Positions 1 through 10,747 of a stretch of 64,000 bases of DNA are shown piece after piece (position 1 is the first letter of the stretch; each line of letters begins with the position of its first letter). Position numbers and translations under genes: made by a program. The notes beneath the pieces were generated by a model. It had not been told where the DNA came from. It saw nothing but the letters and a program-made list of their open reading frames with translations, and did not search any database. The stretch is taken from NCBI GenBank assembly GCA_947683425.1, contig CANTUQ010000078.1, forward strand, positions 1,862,001-1,926,000, given 5' to 3'. This DNA is from Excoecaria cochinchinensis. Lineage: Eukaryota > Streptophyta > Magnoliopsida > Malpighiales > Euphorbiaceae.

Positions 1-205
1 ATAGTAATGCGATTGATTATTGGGTACCTACGGGTACTAATGCGATTGATTATTGGGTACCCAGGGTACTAATGCGACTGATTATTTAGTACCTATGGGT
101 ACTATTGCAATTGATTATTGGGTACCTACAGGTACTAATGCGATTGACTATTGGGTACTTACGGGTACTAATGCAATTAACTATTGGGTATCTACGGATA
201 CTAGT
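1..205. repeat. 33-bp minisatellite (about six units)
   Basis: The word TAATGC or a close variant recurs at 5, 38, 70, 103, 136, 169 and 202, giving a 33-bp period with one 32-bp unit. The array is cut by the window start. The period is 11 codons, so one frame (53-280) is open and reads an 11-residue repeat of the form GTNAIDYWVxT. No start context or domain supports a real protein. Each unit carries GGTAC or GGTACC. Confidence 0.9.
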
Positions 206-407
206 TTAAAGGTATTTTCGGATATCAGAGTGTTAACCCGTTATCCATCACTATTAAAGTGCAGGCAAATTAGGAAATAGTTAATAAACAAATGATTGAT
301 TGTCAACTTTGTGTATTTAGTGAACTTGTGAGTGTATAATATGTGATAGGTTAAGGCGTAAGTAATGTGGTTTGTGATTATAAGTTATGGGAATATACGT
401 GCTATAC

Positions 408-450
<43 letters not shown>

Positions 451-818
451 GATCATTATTAGTGTAGAATGTGAATTTAATGCATAAAGGTTGCAATATG
501 TGGTAACAGGTAGACTATGATATGTTAACACATAAATGTTGTAAACTTTATATGTATTAGTATGTGTGCGGTAATATTAGGGATTGAATAAAAGTATGTA
601 TGGTATAGATTTGTATTTGTGATTTGATGATGAATACATATATATGGACAAGTGTTAATAAATCCTTTGCCATGTGTAATATATATATATGTGATGTTTG
701 TGAATGGTGAAATTATAGAAATTCCATGAATGAATAAAACATGATATAATGAGCAAATAGCATATGGGAATTTGAGATTAGATGTAAAGAATTATAAAAT
801 GCTTTCGATGATACTGAT
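206..818. other. AT-rich flanking DNA without a gene
   Basis: No supported coding region or retroelement motif is seen. The stretch holds a TA/TG microsatellite. The last five bases (CTGAT, 814-818) are the left target-site copy of element P1; the right copy was not found. Confidence 0.6.
405..447. repeat. (TA)n(TG)n microsatellite
   Basis: A short TA run passes into an uninterrupted TG run up to about 447. It is a simple sequence repeat. Confidence 0.95.
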
Positions 819-1682
819 TGATGCGAGCACTATCAAGGAACAACAAAAGGATGAGCTAGCATTACCAAATGGTCCAATGACAAGATTTCGGGCTAAGAAG
901 TTCAAAGAGGCACTAAAAGCTTATATGGGCCGAATTGTGGAAGCTTTGGATAGCAACTCAATGGGGCAGAATTGTGAAGGCCAAATGTGCATGATAAATT
1001 TGACATGTGCAAGTCATGTGCCACTTGACATGTGCCATGCATGTGACACTTGACATGTGCACATCATGTGACACAATACATGTGCAATGCATGTGTTGCT
1101 TAATGGATTTATGGGCTGATTTGTTTGGGCTCTTAGTTTAGGCTTTTATTTATTATTTTTATTTGATTATTTGTAATATGCTAGGCCTTAACTTATTCTT
1201 TTGGGCTTATTTAAGTGAGATGGGCTTTAATTAGCTTGGGCTCATTTAATTAGTTCTTTTTAGGCCTTTTGGGCTGAATTTTAAGTTAATTAGTGTGGGC
1301 TTTAGTTATCTTGATATAAGTCCCATGTTTTAAGGCCTATTTGATTAATTAGTTTTTTCTAGCTTAAGGGAGTATATATACTCCACAAAAACGAGATTGG
1401 AGGGAGATTTGACAAATTAGATAAATTTCTTTTGGCTTGGCCGAATTCATCTTTGGAGAGGATAGCTTGTCTTCTTCTTTTGCATTAAGAACATAAATTC
1501 TTATCAAGGTAATTACTTGTGGCGAATTCTATTCTTGTGTTTAAATCAACCTAATTATTTGCGTTTCCTTTCACTTTATTGATTGAGGGTTCAATAGGGT
1601 TGGGGATTTACTCTTATTCAAGTCTATGCCATATTGTATGTTCAAGGGGTTTCGCGTTCTTTAGCCTTGGGGTTCCGCATCA
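819..1682 (+). repeat. 5' LTR of P1 (864 bp)
   Basis: The LTR starts TGATGCGAGCAC and ends GGTTCCGCATCA, and the primer site follows two bases later. Its first 230 bp encode a pol-tail type frame containing GPMTRFRAKKFKEAL. Then comes a CATGTG-rich stretch (about 1000-1105). A TATA box lies inside the perfect 16-bp palindrome GGAGTATATATACTCC at 1369-1384. Confidence 0.93.
1369..1384 (+). promoter_or_regulatory. Palindromic TATA box of P1 LTR
   Basis: GGAGTATATATACTCC is its own reverse complement and contains TATATATA. Its place, about 300 bp before the LTR end, suits the core promoter. Other LTRs here have the related 7-bp inverted repeat GGAGTAT-AA-ATACTCC. Confidence 0.6.
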
Positions 1683-1684
1683 TT

Positions 1685-1698
1685 TGGTATCAGAGCTT
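1685..1698 (+). other. Primer-binding site of P1
   Basis: TGGTATCAGAGCTT follows the LTR after TT. It is complementary to the 3' end of plant initiator-Met tRNA, as in most plant Ty3/gypsy and Ty1/copia elements. Confidence 0.93.
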
Positions 1699-2952
1699 GG
1701 ATTTGGATTAAATTCTTATTTATCCATGTTTGTTTGCTGTTTTTGTTCATTAATTTTCAGTTTATGTGATTCCTAAAATTTAGGAACCCTTGTTCATTAT
1801 AGGGGCTAAAAATTTAGGAGCCTGGTTTTAGGCTGAATTCTTTGTTATTTGATCTTGAAGTTTAGGTTGTTTGCTGCTCTAGTTATTAAAAATAAAAAAA
1901 ATAAAAAAAATAATACAAAATAATAATAAAAAAAGGTGAAAATTGTTGGCGGCTAGAAAAGAAAAGAATACAATTTAGGGTTTGGTTGATTTGGTTTGGG
2001 TGTGATACACATTGGGCTGAACCTATTGGGCCAAATTTGGAGTTGGACAATTATTTGGGTTTGATTTAAACCTATTGGGCCAGATTTGGAGTTGGATAAT
2101 TATTTGGGTTTGATTTAAACCTATTGGACCAGATTTGGAGTTGGATAATTATTTGGGTTTGACTTGAACCTATTGGGCTGAATTCGGTTTCCTTAACATT
2201 AAGACATAGTGGATAAGTCATGTTGTCTTAGTCTAGACATTTGGGTTTCCTAAACTTGAACTAATTAAGACATAGTGGATAAGTCATTTTGTCTTAGTCT
2301 AGACATTTGGGTTTCCTTATTTGATCTTATTAAGACATATTGGATTAATCTTTGTCTTATTTTGGACAAACATTTGGATTTCCTAATCTTGTTTTAGTTT
2401 GGACATCTTGTGTCTCCTTTTCATTTTGTCTTAGTGTAATAACCCATATTGTATCAAATTGAATTTTCCATTAGGGAGATTTCAATTTCTGCATTATTGC
2501 ATTAGTTTTGTCATTTCTTTCATTCTTAAGTTTCCATTTTTGGTGTCTTTGTGATTTTGCTTTCGATTACACTATAATTAACAATTTGATTCTTGTTAGT
2601 TAAATTCACATAATTCGGACAGCATACATATCTTCACCTTGTATGCTCATTTCAACGTTCTTCACTTTGGTCTTTAGCTTCTAGCTTTGTGCCTATCTTC
2701 TTTGTTAAGTATTTTCATTGCATTCTTTTACTATAATTTGCTGCTTGTGAACTATTTTGACTTGAGTTTGAGTTCTGAAGTGCAACTGAAGACAGCAAGC
2801 TTGAGTGGTAAAAGGCTTGAGAGTGTGAGCTTAAAGGAGGGTAAAAGCCAAATTTGAGCGACACACGAGTGGAGTGTCACTTCTTTGAGTGTAAACACGT
2901 GAGGGAGTGTAGTGAGGCTGGTTTATTTAACATCTTTTGCAGGTAAAGCAAC
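1699..2952 (+). other. 5' leader of P1 with tandem repeats
   Basis: This is a non-coding leader. A 49-bp repeat runs from about 2021 to 2180 (starts at 2021, 2070, 2119, 2168), and a repeat of about 65 bp begins near 2201, 2267 and 2332. Just before gag are the leader boxes seen in other families: ACACGAGTGGAGTG, then CACGTGAGGGAGTG (CACGTG at 2896-2901), then a TTTGCAG tract at about 2937-2943. Confidence 0.8.
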
Positions 2953-5640
2953 ATGACTGACGAATCTAGTAAGAAGGAGATGTCTATAGAACAGGTTGTG
3001 TTTGCTATACAAGCAATGCAAGGTACCCTTGAGAATTTGTTGAGGGAAAGAGTGGACGTTAAAGAGAGGTTGGATAAATTAGAAGGCGGAACATCCAACA
3101 ACTCAAGGAGAACAGCTAAGAGGGGAAGATGGATTAATGAGCGAGAGGAGGTTGATCAAGGTGATTGGGATGAAGATGATGAAGTTCAATCCGTGAGGGG
3201 TAGAGTGAGAAGAGAAGATGAAGTGGACAGCAACATCAATGCCATCAAGGTGAACATTCCATCCTTTAAAGGTAGGAATGATGCTGAAGTGTATTTAGAA
3301 TGGGAAAGGAAGGTGGACATGATTTTTGCTTGTCATAACTATTCTGAAGACAAGAAAGTAAGGATAGCAGCAGTGGAGTTTAGTGATTATGCGCTGGTTT
3401 GGTGGAATGAGTTAGTTAAGAGTAGAAGGAGGAATGGGGATCCGCCTATCTCTACCTGGGAAGAAATGAAGAGAGTAATGAAGAGGAGGTTTGTACCAGC
3501 CTACTACTATAGAGAGTTGCACCAGCAATTACATAGGCTCATTCAAGGAGTTAGAACAGTGGAGGATTATCACAAGGAAATGGAGATGCTCATGATTAAA
3601 GCCAATATAGAAGAGGAAGAAGAGGTTACTATGGCTCGGTTCATGGGAGGTTTGAATAAGGAAATTGCTGATGTGGTGGACTTACAACATTATGGAGTAA
3701 TGGAGGACCTAGTAAATATTGCCATGAAAGTGGAGAGACAACAAAAGCAAAGGAGGGCAGCAAGGTCATTTTCAAATTCTAGCAATAAATGGAATCCGAA
3801 ATGGAGTAAAAATGAAGAAAAGAAGAAGGAGTACCATTCGGTTTCTAAGGAGAAAGACTATGAAACAAACAAAGGCAAGGAAAAGAGTACTTCATTCCAA
3901 AAAGGTACTACTGATCCTTCACCTAAACTTTCTAAACATAGGGATATAAAGTGTTTTAAGTGTCAGGGACGTGGTCATTATGCATCTAAATGTCCTAATA
4001 GAAAAACTATGTTTATTAAGGGGGAAGAAATTGTTTCTGAGTCTAATAATGGGGATGAGTCTGATGGTAGTGAATTGAGTATGCCACCTTTAGAAGATTG
4101 TTCAGATAACGATGAGTGTGTTGAATATGATGTAAAAGGGGAGGCTTTAGTTACTAGGCGTATTTTGAATATGAATGTGAAGGAGGATGGCCTAGAACAA
4201 AGGGAGCATATATTTCACACTAGATACTTGATAAGTGGGAAGGCTTGTAGCTTAATCATAGATGGGGGTAGTTGCACTAATGTAGCTAGTACTACTTTAG
4301 TAGAAAAATTGAGTTTGAAATGTGAAAAGCATCATAACCCATATAGGCTGCAATGGTTAAATGATAGTGGTGAAGTTAAAGTGACCAAGCAGGTGGTAGT
4401 TGCATTTTCCATTGGTAGGTACGCAGATGAGATTGTATGTGATGTAGTACCAATGCAAGCTGGTCATATTTTGTTGGGTAGGCCTTGGCAATTTGATAGG
4501 CGTGTTGTTCATGATGGGTATAAGAATAGGTATTCTTTTGTGCATAATGGACATAAAATTACTCTTGCACCTTTGTCACCTAAAGAAACTTACCTTGAGC
4601 AATTGAGAAATCAACAAACTTCAAGTGGGAGTTCGGGTAGTGAGGTGAAAAAGAAAGAAGAGAGAAAAGAGGCCATGAGAGAAAAGAATAAGAATAAAGG
4701 CCCAATGGTGAGTGACTGCACAGGTGAGCAAAAGAAAGTGGGATGTACAGAAGAGAAAAAGTTAGTGAGTGAAAAGAAAAAGAATGATGTGAGAATTGAG
4801 AAAAAGGAAATTGAGAGTGAAAAAGTGAAGAAACAATCATGTTTTTATGCAAAACAGAGAGAAGTTAAAAGTGCATACTTAGGCAAGAGAGCTCTAGTCT
4901 TGATTCGGTTTAAGGAAACTTTGTTTACTAAAACTGATCTTAACCCCGAGTTGCCTAGTGTTTTTGTGACTTTATTGCAGGAATATGAAGATGCCTTTCC
5001 AGAAGAAGTTCCACATGAATTACCACCCTTAAGAGGGATTGAGCACCAGATTGATCATGTACCCGGGGCTCAAATACCTAACCGTCCAGCTTACCGAAGC
5101 AATCCAGAGGAGACAAAGGAGTTGCAGAGGCAAGTGGATGAATTGCTTCAAAAGGGGTATGTGAGGGAAAGCATGAGTAACTGTACCAGTCTTATTGGTA
5201 CCCAAGAAAGATGGAACATGGAGGATGTGTATCAATTGCAGAGCGGTCAACAAAATCACTGTAAAGTATTGCCACCCTATTCCTAGGTTAGATGATATGC
5301 TAGATGAGTTGCATGGTGCATGTATGTTCACTAAAATTGATTTAAACAAGTGGCTATCATCAAATTAGGATGAAAGAGGGAGATGAATGGAAAACTGCGT
5401 TTAAGACTAAATATGGATTGTATGAGTGGTTAGTAATGCCTTTTGGGTTATCTAATGCACCTAGTACTTTCATGCGATTAATGAACCATGTCTTGCGTGA
5501 TTTTCTTGGTAAATTTGTGGTTGTTTACTTTGATGACATTCTAGTTTATAGCAAGTGCTTAGATGAACATATTACGCATGTTAAAGCTGTTTTGGATATG
5601 TTGAGAAAAGAAAAGTTGTATGCAAACCTTAAGAAGTGTG
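2953..5640 (+). pseudogene. gag-protease-RT polyprotein of P1, broken
   Basis: This codes for structural and replication proteins of the element. The gag core occupies roughly residues 95-265, with the typical WWNEL and FMGGLNKEIADVV stretches. A CCHC zinc knuckle (CFKCQGRGHYASKC) sits at residues 334-347, and the retropepsin motif IDGGSCTN has its Asp at residue 437. RT begins after PPLRGIEHQID. A small deletion near 5190-5215 and an extra base near 5345 shift frame, so the catalytic YFDD block (about 5524-5540) lies in another frame. The copy stops at NLKKC near 5640, before RNase H and integrase. It is a dead, truncated copy. The start ATG is the one right after the conserved TTTGCAG leader tract. 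Confidence 0.9.
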
Positions 5641-5932
5641 TGGAATACCATGCAAACGGACAACTTCCTTAAAGAACAGATCAGCAACATGAATAGCATC
5701 ATCACGTTTATGACACGCAATAAAATGAGCCATTTTACTAAACCTATCTACTACAACAAAGATACTATCCCTACCACATTTTTTCCTAGGCAAACCAAGC
5801 ACAAAATCTATGGAAATGTCAGTCCAAGGAGAATTAGGTACGGGTAAAGGCATATACAATCCATAGGCATAGATTTAGACCTAGCTTGTTTACATGCATT
5901 ACACACCTTTTCCACATCTTTTTGAATGTGAG
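5641..5932 (-). pseudogene. Inverted integrase fragment
   Basis: Read on the minus strand this matches the integrase segment from the CxxC of the HHCC finger through the first catalytic Asp (WTDISIDFVLGL) to VVRLHGIPHT. The finger part (5860-5932) is frameshifted. It adjoins P1 RT at 5640 with a shared GTGTG, and it adjoins a plus-strand solo LTR at 5933. It probably comes from a minus-strand element broken by rearrangement. Confidence 0.85.
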
Positions 5933-6848
5933 TGATGCGTGCACAGGGGGGTTAACATTGCAAGATTATAAACATTGCAAGTTCGGATTCATGGAGATCA
6001 AATTTGGGGAAGTTCAAGAAGGCTTGAAGGTGGTTTACTGTAGCTATGAAGAAGCCGAATCAAAAAGAGATTTTGAAGAGAGGCATGTGAAAGTCATGTG
6101 ACCTTGACATGTGCCATCCATGTGCTTTGACATGTGCTAGACATGTGCCATGTCATGTGCTATGCATGTGCACATCATGTGACACATTACATGTGCAATG
6201 CATGTGCACATCATGTGACACATTACATGTGCAATGCATGTGCCAATTAATGGACTTAATGGGCTGTTTTGTTTGGGCTTTTAGTTCAGGCTTTTATTTA
6301 TTATTTTTATTTGATTATTTGTAATATATTAGGCCTTAACTTATTCTTTTGGGCTTATTTAAGTGAGATGGGCTTTAATTAGCTTGGGCTCATTTAATTA
6401 GTTCTTTTTAGGCTTTTTGGGCTGTATTTTAAGTTAATTAGTGTGGGCTTTAGTTATCTTGGTGTAAAGCCCATGTTTAAAGGCCTATTTGATTAATTAG
6501 GGTTTTTATTAGCTTAAAGGAGTATAAATACTCCTCAAAAACGAATTTGTACAGAGAGATTGGAATTATTAAACATTGGAGGCTATCCTCTTTTCTTGGC
6601 TTTGCCAAAATTCTAATAGATTAGATTTGTGAGATTTGCTTGCTTTTCTTTTCTATTGCATGAAGAATTTGATTAACTTATCAATTATTAGATTGTGGCG
6701 TTTTTTAGGTTCTTTAATTCCCGATTATTTGCGTTTCCATTCACAAGTTGTTTGGGGGTTCAATAGGGAGGGTGTTTATCTGATTTTGCTTTGCTATTCG
6801 AGTCGTATGTGTGGGTTTGTAGCTCGTTAGCTATTGGGTTCCGCATCA
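5933..6848 (+). mobile_element. Solo LTR, family A (916 bp)
   Basis: It begins TGATGCGTGCACAGG and ends CCGCATCA, with no primer site or polypurine tract beside it. It contains about 14 CATGTG words (6080-6245) and the TATA-containing inverted repeat GGAGTATAAATACTCC at 6519-6534. The flanks do not match: GTGAG (integrase relic) on the left, TTTTC (acidic ORF of H0b) on the right. That argues for recombination between two separate insertions rather than a simple solo LTR. Confidence 0.85.
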
Positions 6849-8029
6849 TTTTCGTTCTGATCATGGTTCTTTTCTTGCTCCATGTTCAATTCACCCTCCT
6901 CAAGCACTACAGGATCAGTCATAACATATTGATCTCCAATCTCAATTACACTATCTTCTTCCTTTTTACAATCTTCTTCCTTTTTACTCAAACAGTCGAC
7001 AACATCCTTACTTTCACTTATATCCTCCTCATTTACAACCTCATCAGCATATAAATCTAAAGCATCTCTTTCAGCTTCACAAACAATTTCTTTGACAATA
7101 ACTTCCTCTTCTTTCCTTCTTTCCTCTTGTTTCATATACGTACTTAGTAGTCCAGAAAGTTGTTTAAACTGCAATTCCATATTTTTAAAATCTTCATTTT
7201 TGCTCCAGTTTGAACAACTCTTGTTGTTGGAATTTGAGAATGTCCTTGCTACCCTCTGTTTCTGTTGCCTCTCCACCTTAATGGCAATGTTCACTAAGTC
7301 CTCCATTTTTCCATAATGTTGCAATTCAACTACATCCGCAATTTCTTTATTCAAACCTCCTAGAAACCAAGCCATTATTACCTCTTCCTCCTCTTCTATG
7401 TTAGCTTTGATCAATAGCATCTCCATCTCCTTGTGATAATCTTCTACTGATCTAGCTCCTTGCACTAGCCTATGCAACCTCTGATGTAACTCCCTAAAGT
7501 AGTGTGAAGGCACAAATCTTTTCCTCATGGCCTCCTTCATATCCTCCCAACTACTAATAGGACGTCTCCTCATCTTCCTTCTGCCCATATTCAATTGATC
7601 CCACCAAAACAAAGCATAGTCAGTGAATTCTACAGCTGCAATCTTTACCTCCTTTTCCTCTGAATATCTATTGCATTCAAAGATCATCTCTACCTTTCTC
7701 TCCCACTCCAAGTACTCTTCTGCACTATTTCTGCCTTTGAACGGAGGAATCTTGAGTTTGATGTTGCCCAAGTTCCCATCTATCCTTGCACTAGTTTCCT
7801 CCTCCTCTTCATCATCAAAATCATGCTCCACATGTCCTTGAATAATTCTTCCTCTCCTTGCTGCCCTTGTAGGTGCATTAGATATACTTCCTTCAAGTCT
7901 CTCTTCCATTCCATCCATTCTAAGAGACAACTTTCGGATCTCACTAATGAAAGCTTGATAGAGCATCTTGTTATCTGGTACATGATCTTCACCTTGGGAT
8001 ATTCCCTTCCCACTAGTTTCTTCAGTCAT
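6849..8029 (-). pseudogene. gag-acidic fusion ORF (H0b), truncated by LTR
   Basis: The minus-strand frame starts MTEETSGKG directly after the TTTGCAG leader tract. It has an N-terminal coiled-coil-like stretch, an Arg-rich patch, an acidic run, and then the gag core (FKGRNSAEEYLEWE to ELQHYGKMEDLVNIAIKVERQQKQ). There is no zinc knuckle, protease or RT. The core joins instead the acidic domain (EIVCEAERDALDLYADEVVNEED, split here by position). The frame is cut by the solo LTR at 6848, after NHDQNE; the last residues before its stop at 6827 come from the LTR. The C-terminal block that ends in KEGG in other copies is missing. The copy is non-autonomous and dead. Confidence 0.87.
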
Positions 8030-8815
8030 GGTGTATTACCTGCAAAATTGTTAGATAAAAACCTCACAAGCACTCCCTCACGTGTTTACACTCAAAGAAT
8101 GTCACTCCTCTCGTGTTTCACACAAATAAGGCTTTTACCCTCTTAATGTCCTCACACTCTCTTGCCTTTTACCACTCAAGCTTGCAACTTTAAAATTGCA
8201 CTTCAGAATTCAATCCACAAATCAAGAATCTTGAGCACGTTTAAGAAGACAAAGGAAATAAGCACTAACAATAAAAAGATAGCTCAAAACTAGAAAAGAA
8301 GACACTAGACACAATGGAGGTGATACACGGTCAAGAGTGGTGTACCACTTGATTATATCCAAATTAGAGTATTAGAACAAGCAAAGATACTCTAACAATG
8401 TAAAGGAACAAAAGCAAGCTTAAAACAAAGAAATAAGCAACAAGAATTAAGAAAAATGACAATTTGGACAAAATGTATGAATTTGATTCACTACAAAGTA
8501 AACCAAATACAGAACCTAGATATTCTACCCAGCAAAGCAAGAAATCAACAAAAAGAAAAAATTAAACTAAATAAAGTAGTTTGCATGCAAGACAATTCAA
8601 TTTAGAGCCAAAATAATGAATAGGCCGAATGGTGTAACAAGCTCTAATTAATGTGTCAAGTTGTGTGCAAAATAATGGCAAAATGATATGAAAATGATAG
8701 CAAAATGGTAGAAAAATGATAGCAAAATGATACCAAAATGGTGACACAAATGATAAAAAATGATTCCAAAAATAGTGGTATAAGATATGATAAAATGGCA
8801 GCTCAAATAGGTAAG
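8030..8815 (-). other. 5' leader fragment of H0b (minus strand)
   Basis: This is the leader of the gag-acidic copy. On the minus strand it holds the TTTGCAG tract, the CACGTGAGGGAGTG box, a GGTAAAAG repeat, and a run of ATTTTGCC-type repeats (about 8660-8815). It is shorter than complete leaders because its distal end and LTR are missing. It meets the RT relic of H0a at the H1 insertion point. GTAAG at 8811-8815 is the left target copy of H1. Confidence 0.8.
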
Positions 8816-9669
8816 TGATACGGATCATCCAACCATTAAAGACCCTTTGAAGATGCCTAGTGGTCCAGTCACAAGAGGGAGAGCTAAGAAGCTGAAGATG
8901 GCTATGACAACCTATGTGCAAGGCTTTGTTACTCAAGAACTACATGAAGATGCCTTTAAGAAGTGTTATAAAGAGTTTGAAGGAGGCTTTCACAAAGTAC
9001 TTAGCCTTTTGGAAGCTTCTAGTGAAATTGGGCCAACTTAAGTCATTTTTGGGTTTATTCTACTTTGGGCTTTAATTGTACAAGTCATGTGCTTCATTTA
9101 AAGGTCACATGACTCATTTATTTAATGACTTAATGGGCTAAACGTGATGGGCTTTTAGATTGGGTTTAGTTTAGTTATTTTTGGGTTTTAGTTAGTCTTT
9201 ATTTTGGGCTTTAAACAATTCGGCCCACTCTTTTCTTAATGGGTTTTGTTTTAAGTTAAGTCTTGTAAATGGGCTTATTTGATAGCTTAAGCCCATGGAC
9301 AATTCGGCCTAGCTTAGTTTAAGGATTCATTAGGGTTTTTCTTTATGTTATTTGCTAGCTAGGGTTAGCCATCATATAAATAGGCTATTATGGATTGTAA
9401 ACTGTAGATTTGAATGACATTTTCTTGGCATAGCCGAATTTTCTTTGCTTAGAATGAGAGTGAATTGCTTTCTTTTCTATTGCATGAAGAATTTGATTAA
9501 CTTATCAATTGTTTGATTGTGGCGTTTTTCAGTTCTTTGTTTCCGATTATTTGCATTTTCAGTCACAGGTTGATTGGGGGTTCAATAGGGAGGGTGTTTA
9601 TCTGATTTGGTTTGCTATTCGAATTGTATGTGTGGGTTTGTAGCTCGCTAGCTATTGGGTTCCGCATCA
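8816..9669 (+). repeat. 5' LTR of H1, family B (854 bp)
   Basis: It starts TGATACGGATCATCC and ends TTCCGCATCA. Its first 225 bp encode the pol tail with GPVTRGRAKKLKMAM. A TATA motif (ATATAAATAGG) lies near 9376. The primer site follows after three T. Confidence 0.93.
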
Positions 9670-9672
9670 TTT

Positions 9673-9686
9673 TGGTATCAGAGCCA
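9673..9686 (+). other. Primer-binding site of H1
   Basis: TGGTATCAGAGCCA, complementary to initiator-Met tRNA, three bases after the LTR. Confidence 0.93.
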
Positions 9687-9905
9687 AAGATAAGGTAAAT
9701 TCCTATTTATCTTATGTTAGGTTTGCGTTTTATTTTCTTTGAATTCTTTTTTTTGTTTATGCCGAATTAGGTTGCATTAAGTTTCTTAGTTAATTGTGTT
9801 TTGTGTGTTTAAATTAGCCTTTTCTTTTCTTACCTTTACCTTGAATTCGTGAAATAGCCTTGAACCGAAATCTTGAACATCCTTAGCTTGAATCCGAATC
9901 CTTGT
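9687..9905 (+). other. Proximal leader of H1
   Basis: This non-coding leader is interrupted by N1 after CTTGT (9901-9905). It resumes after the second CTTGT copy at 18690-18694. Confidence 0.85.
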
Positions 9906-10731
9906 TGATGCGTGCACAGGGGGGTCAACATTGCAAGTTTGGATTCATGGAGATCAAATTTGGGGAAGTTCAAGAAGGCTTGAAGGTGGTTTACTGAAAC
10001 TATGAAGAAGCCGAATCAAAAAGAGACTTTGAAGAGAGGCATGTGCAAGTCATGTGACCTTGACATGTGCCATCCATGTGCTTTGACATGTGCTATGCAT
10101 GTGCACATCATGTGACACATTACATGTGCAATGCATGTGCCAATTAATGGACTTAATGGGCTGTTTTGTTTGGGCTTTTAGTTTAGGCTGTTATTTGATT
10201 ATTTGTAATATATTAGGCTTTAACTTATTCTTTTGGGTTTATTTGCGTGAGATGGGCTTTAATTAGCTTGGGCTCATTTAATTAGTTCTTTTTAGGCTTT
10301 TTGGGCTGTATTTTAAGTTAATTAGTGTGGGCTTTAGTTATCTTGGTGTAAGGCCCATGTTTAAAGGCCTATTTGATTAATTAGGGTTTTTATTAGCTTA
10401 AAGGAGTATAAATACTCCTCAAAAACGAATTTGTATAGAGAGATTGGAATTATTAAACATTGGAGGCTATCCTCTTTTCTTGGCTTTGCCAAAATTCTTT
10501 AGAGAGATTAGTGAGGAATGCTTGCTTATCTTTTCTATTGTATGAAGAATTTGATTACTTATCAATTGTCTTGATTGTGGCATTTTCATCTTCTTCGATT
10601 TCCCAATTATTTGCGTTTCCATTCACGTGTTGTTTGGGGGTTCAATAGGGAGGGATTTTATCTCTTTGTTTCTTTGCTAACCATCTTGTATGTGTGGGTT
10701 TGTAGCTTGTTAGCTATTGGGTTCCGCATCA
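9906..10731 (+). repeat. 5' LTR of N1, family A (826 bp)
   Basis: It starts TGATGCGTGCACAGG and ends TTCCGCATCA. It has nine CATGTG words (10038-10140) and a TATA box in GGAGTATAAATACTCC (10403-10418). Confidence 0.93.
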
Positions 10732-10733
10732 TT

Positions 10734-10747
10734 TGGTATCAGAGTCA
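10734..10747 (+). other. Primer-binding site of N1
   Basis: TGGTATCAGAGTCA; one base differs from the usual GAGCCA. Confidence 0.88.

Larger units (their letters stand above)
819..5640 (+). mobile_element. Ty3/gypsy element P1, 3'-truncated autonomous type
   Basis: It comprises a 5' LTR, primer site, long leader, gag, protease and part of RT, all on the plus strand. It ends abruptly inside RT at about 5640, where an inverted integrase fragment begins. RNase H, integrase and 3' LTR are absent and no CTGAT follows any LTR in the window, so the right end was lost by rearrangement. The 5' leader closely resembles that of M1. Confidence 0.9.

Noticed and set aside
5886..6101. Plus-strand frame at the start of the solo LTR
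   Set aside because: It is the LTR-encoded tail of the acidic ORF read without its upstream gene, starting outside the LTR.
5933..6848. Simple solo LTR with target duplication
   Set aside because: The five bases on each side differ (GTGAG and TTTTC) and the two flanks come from different genes.
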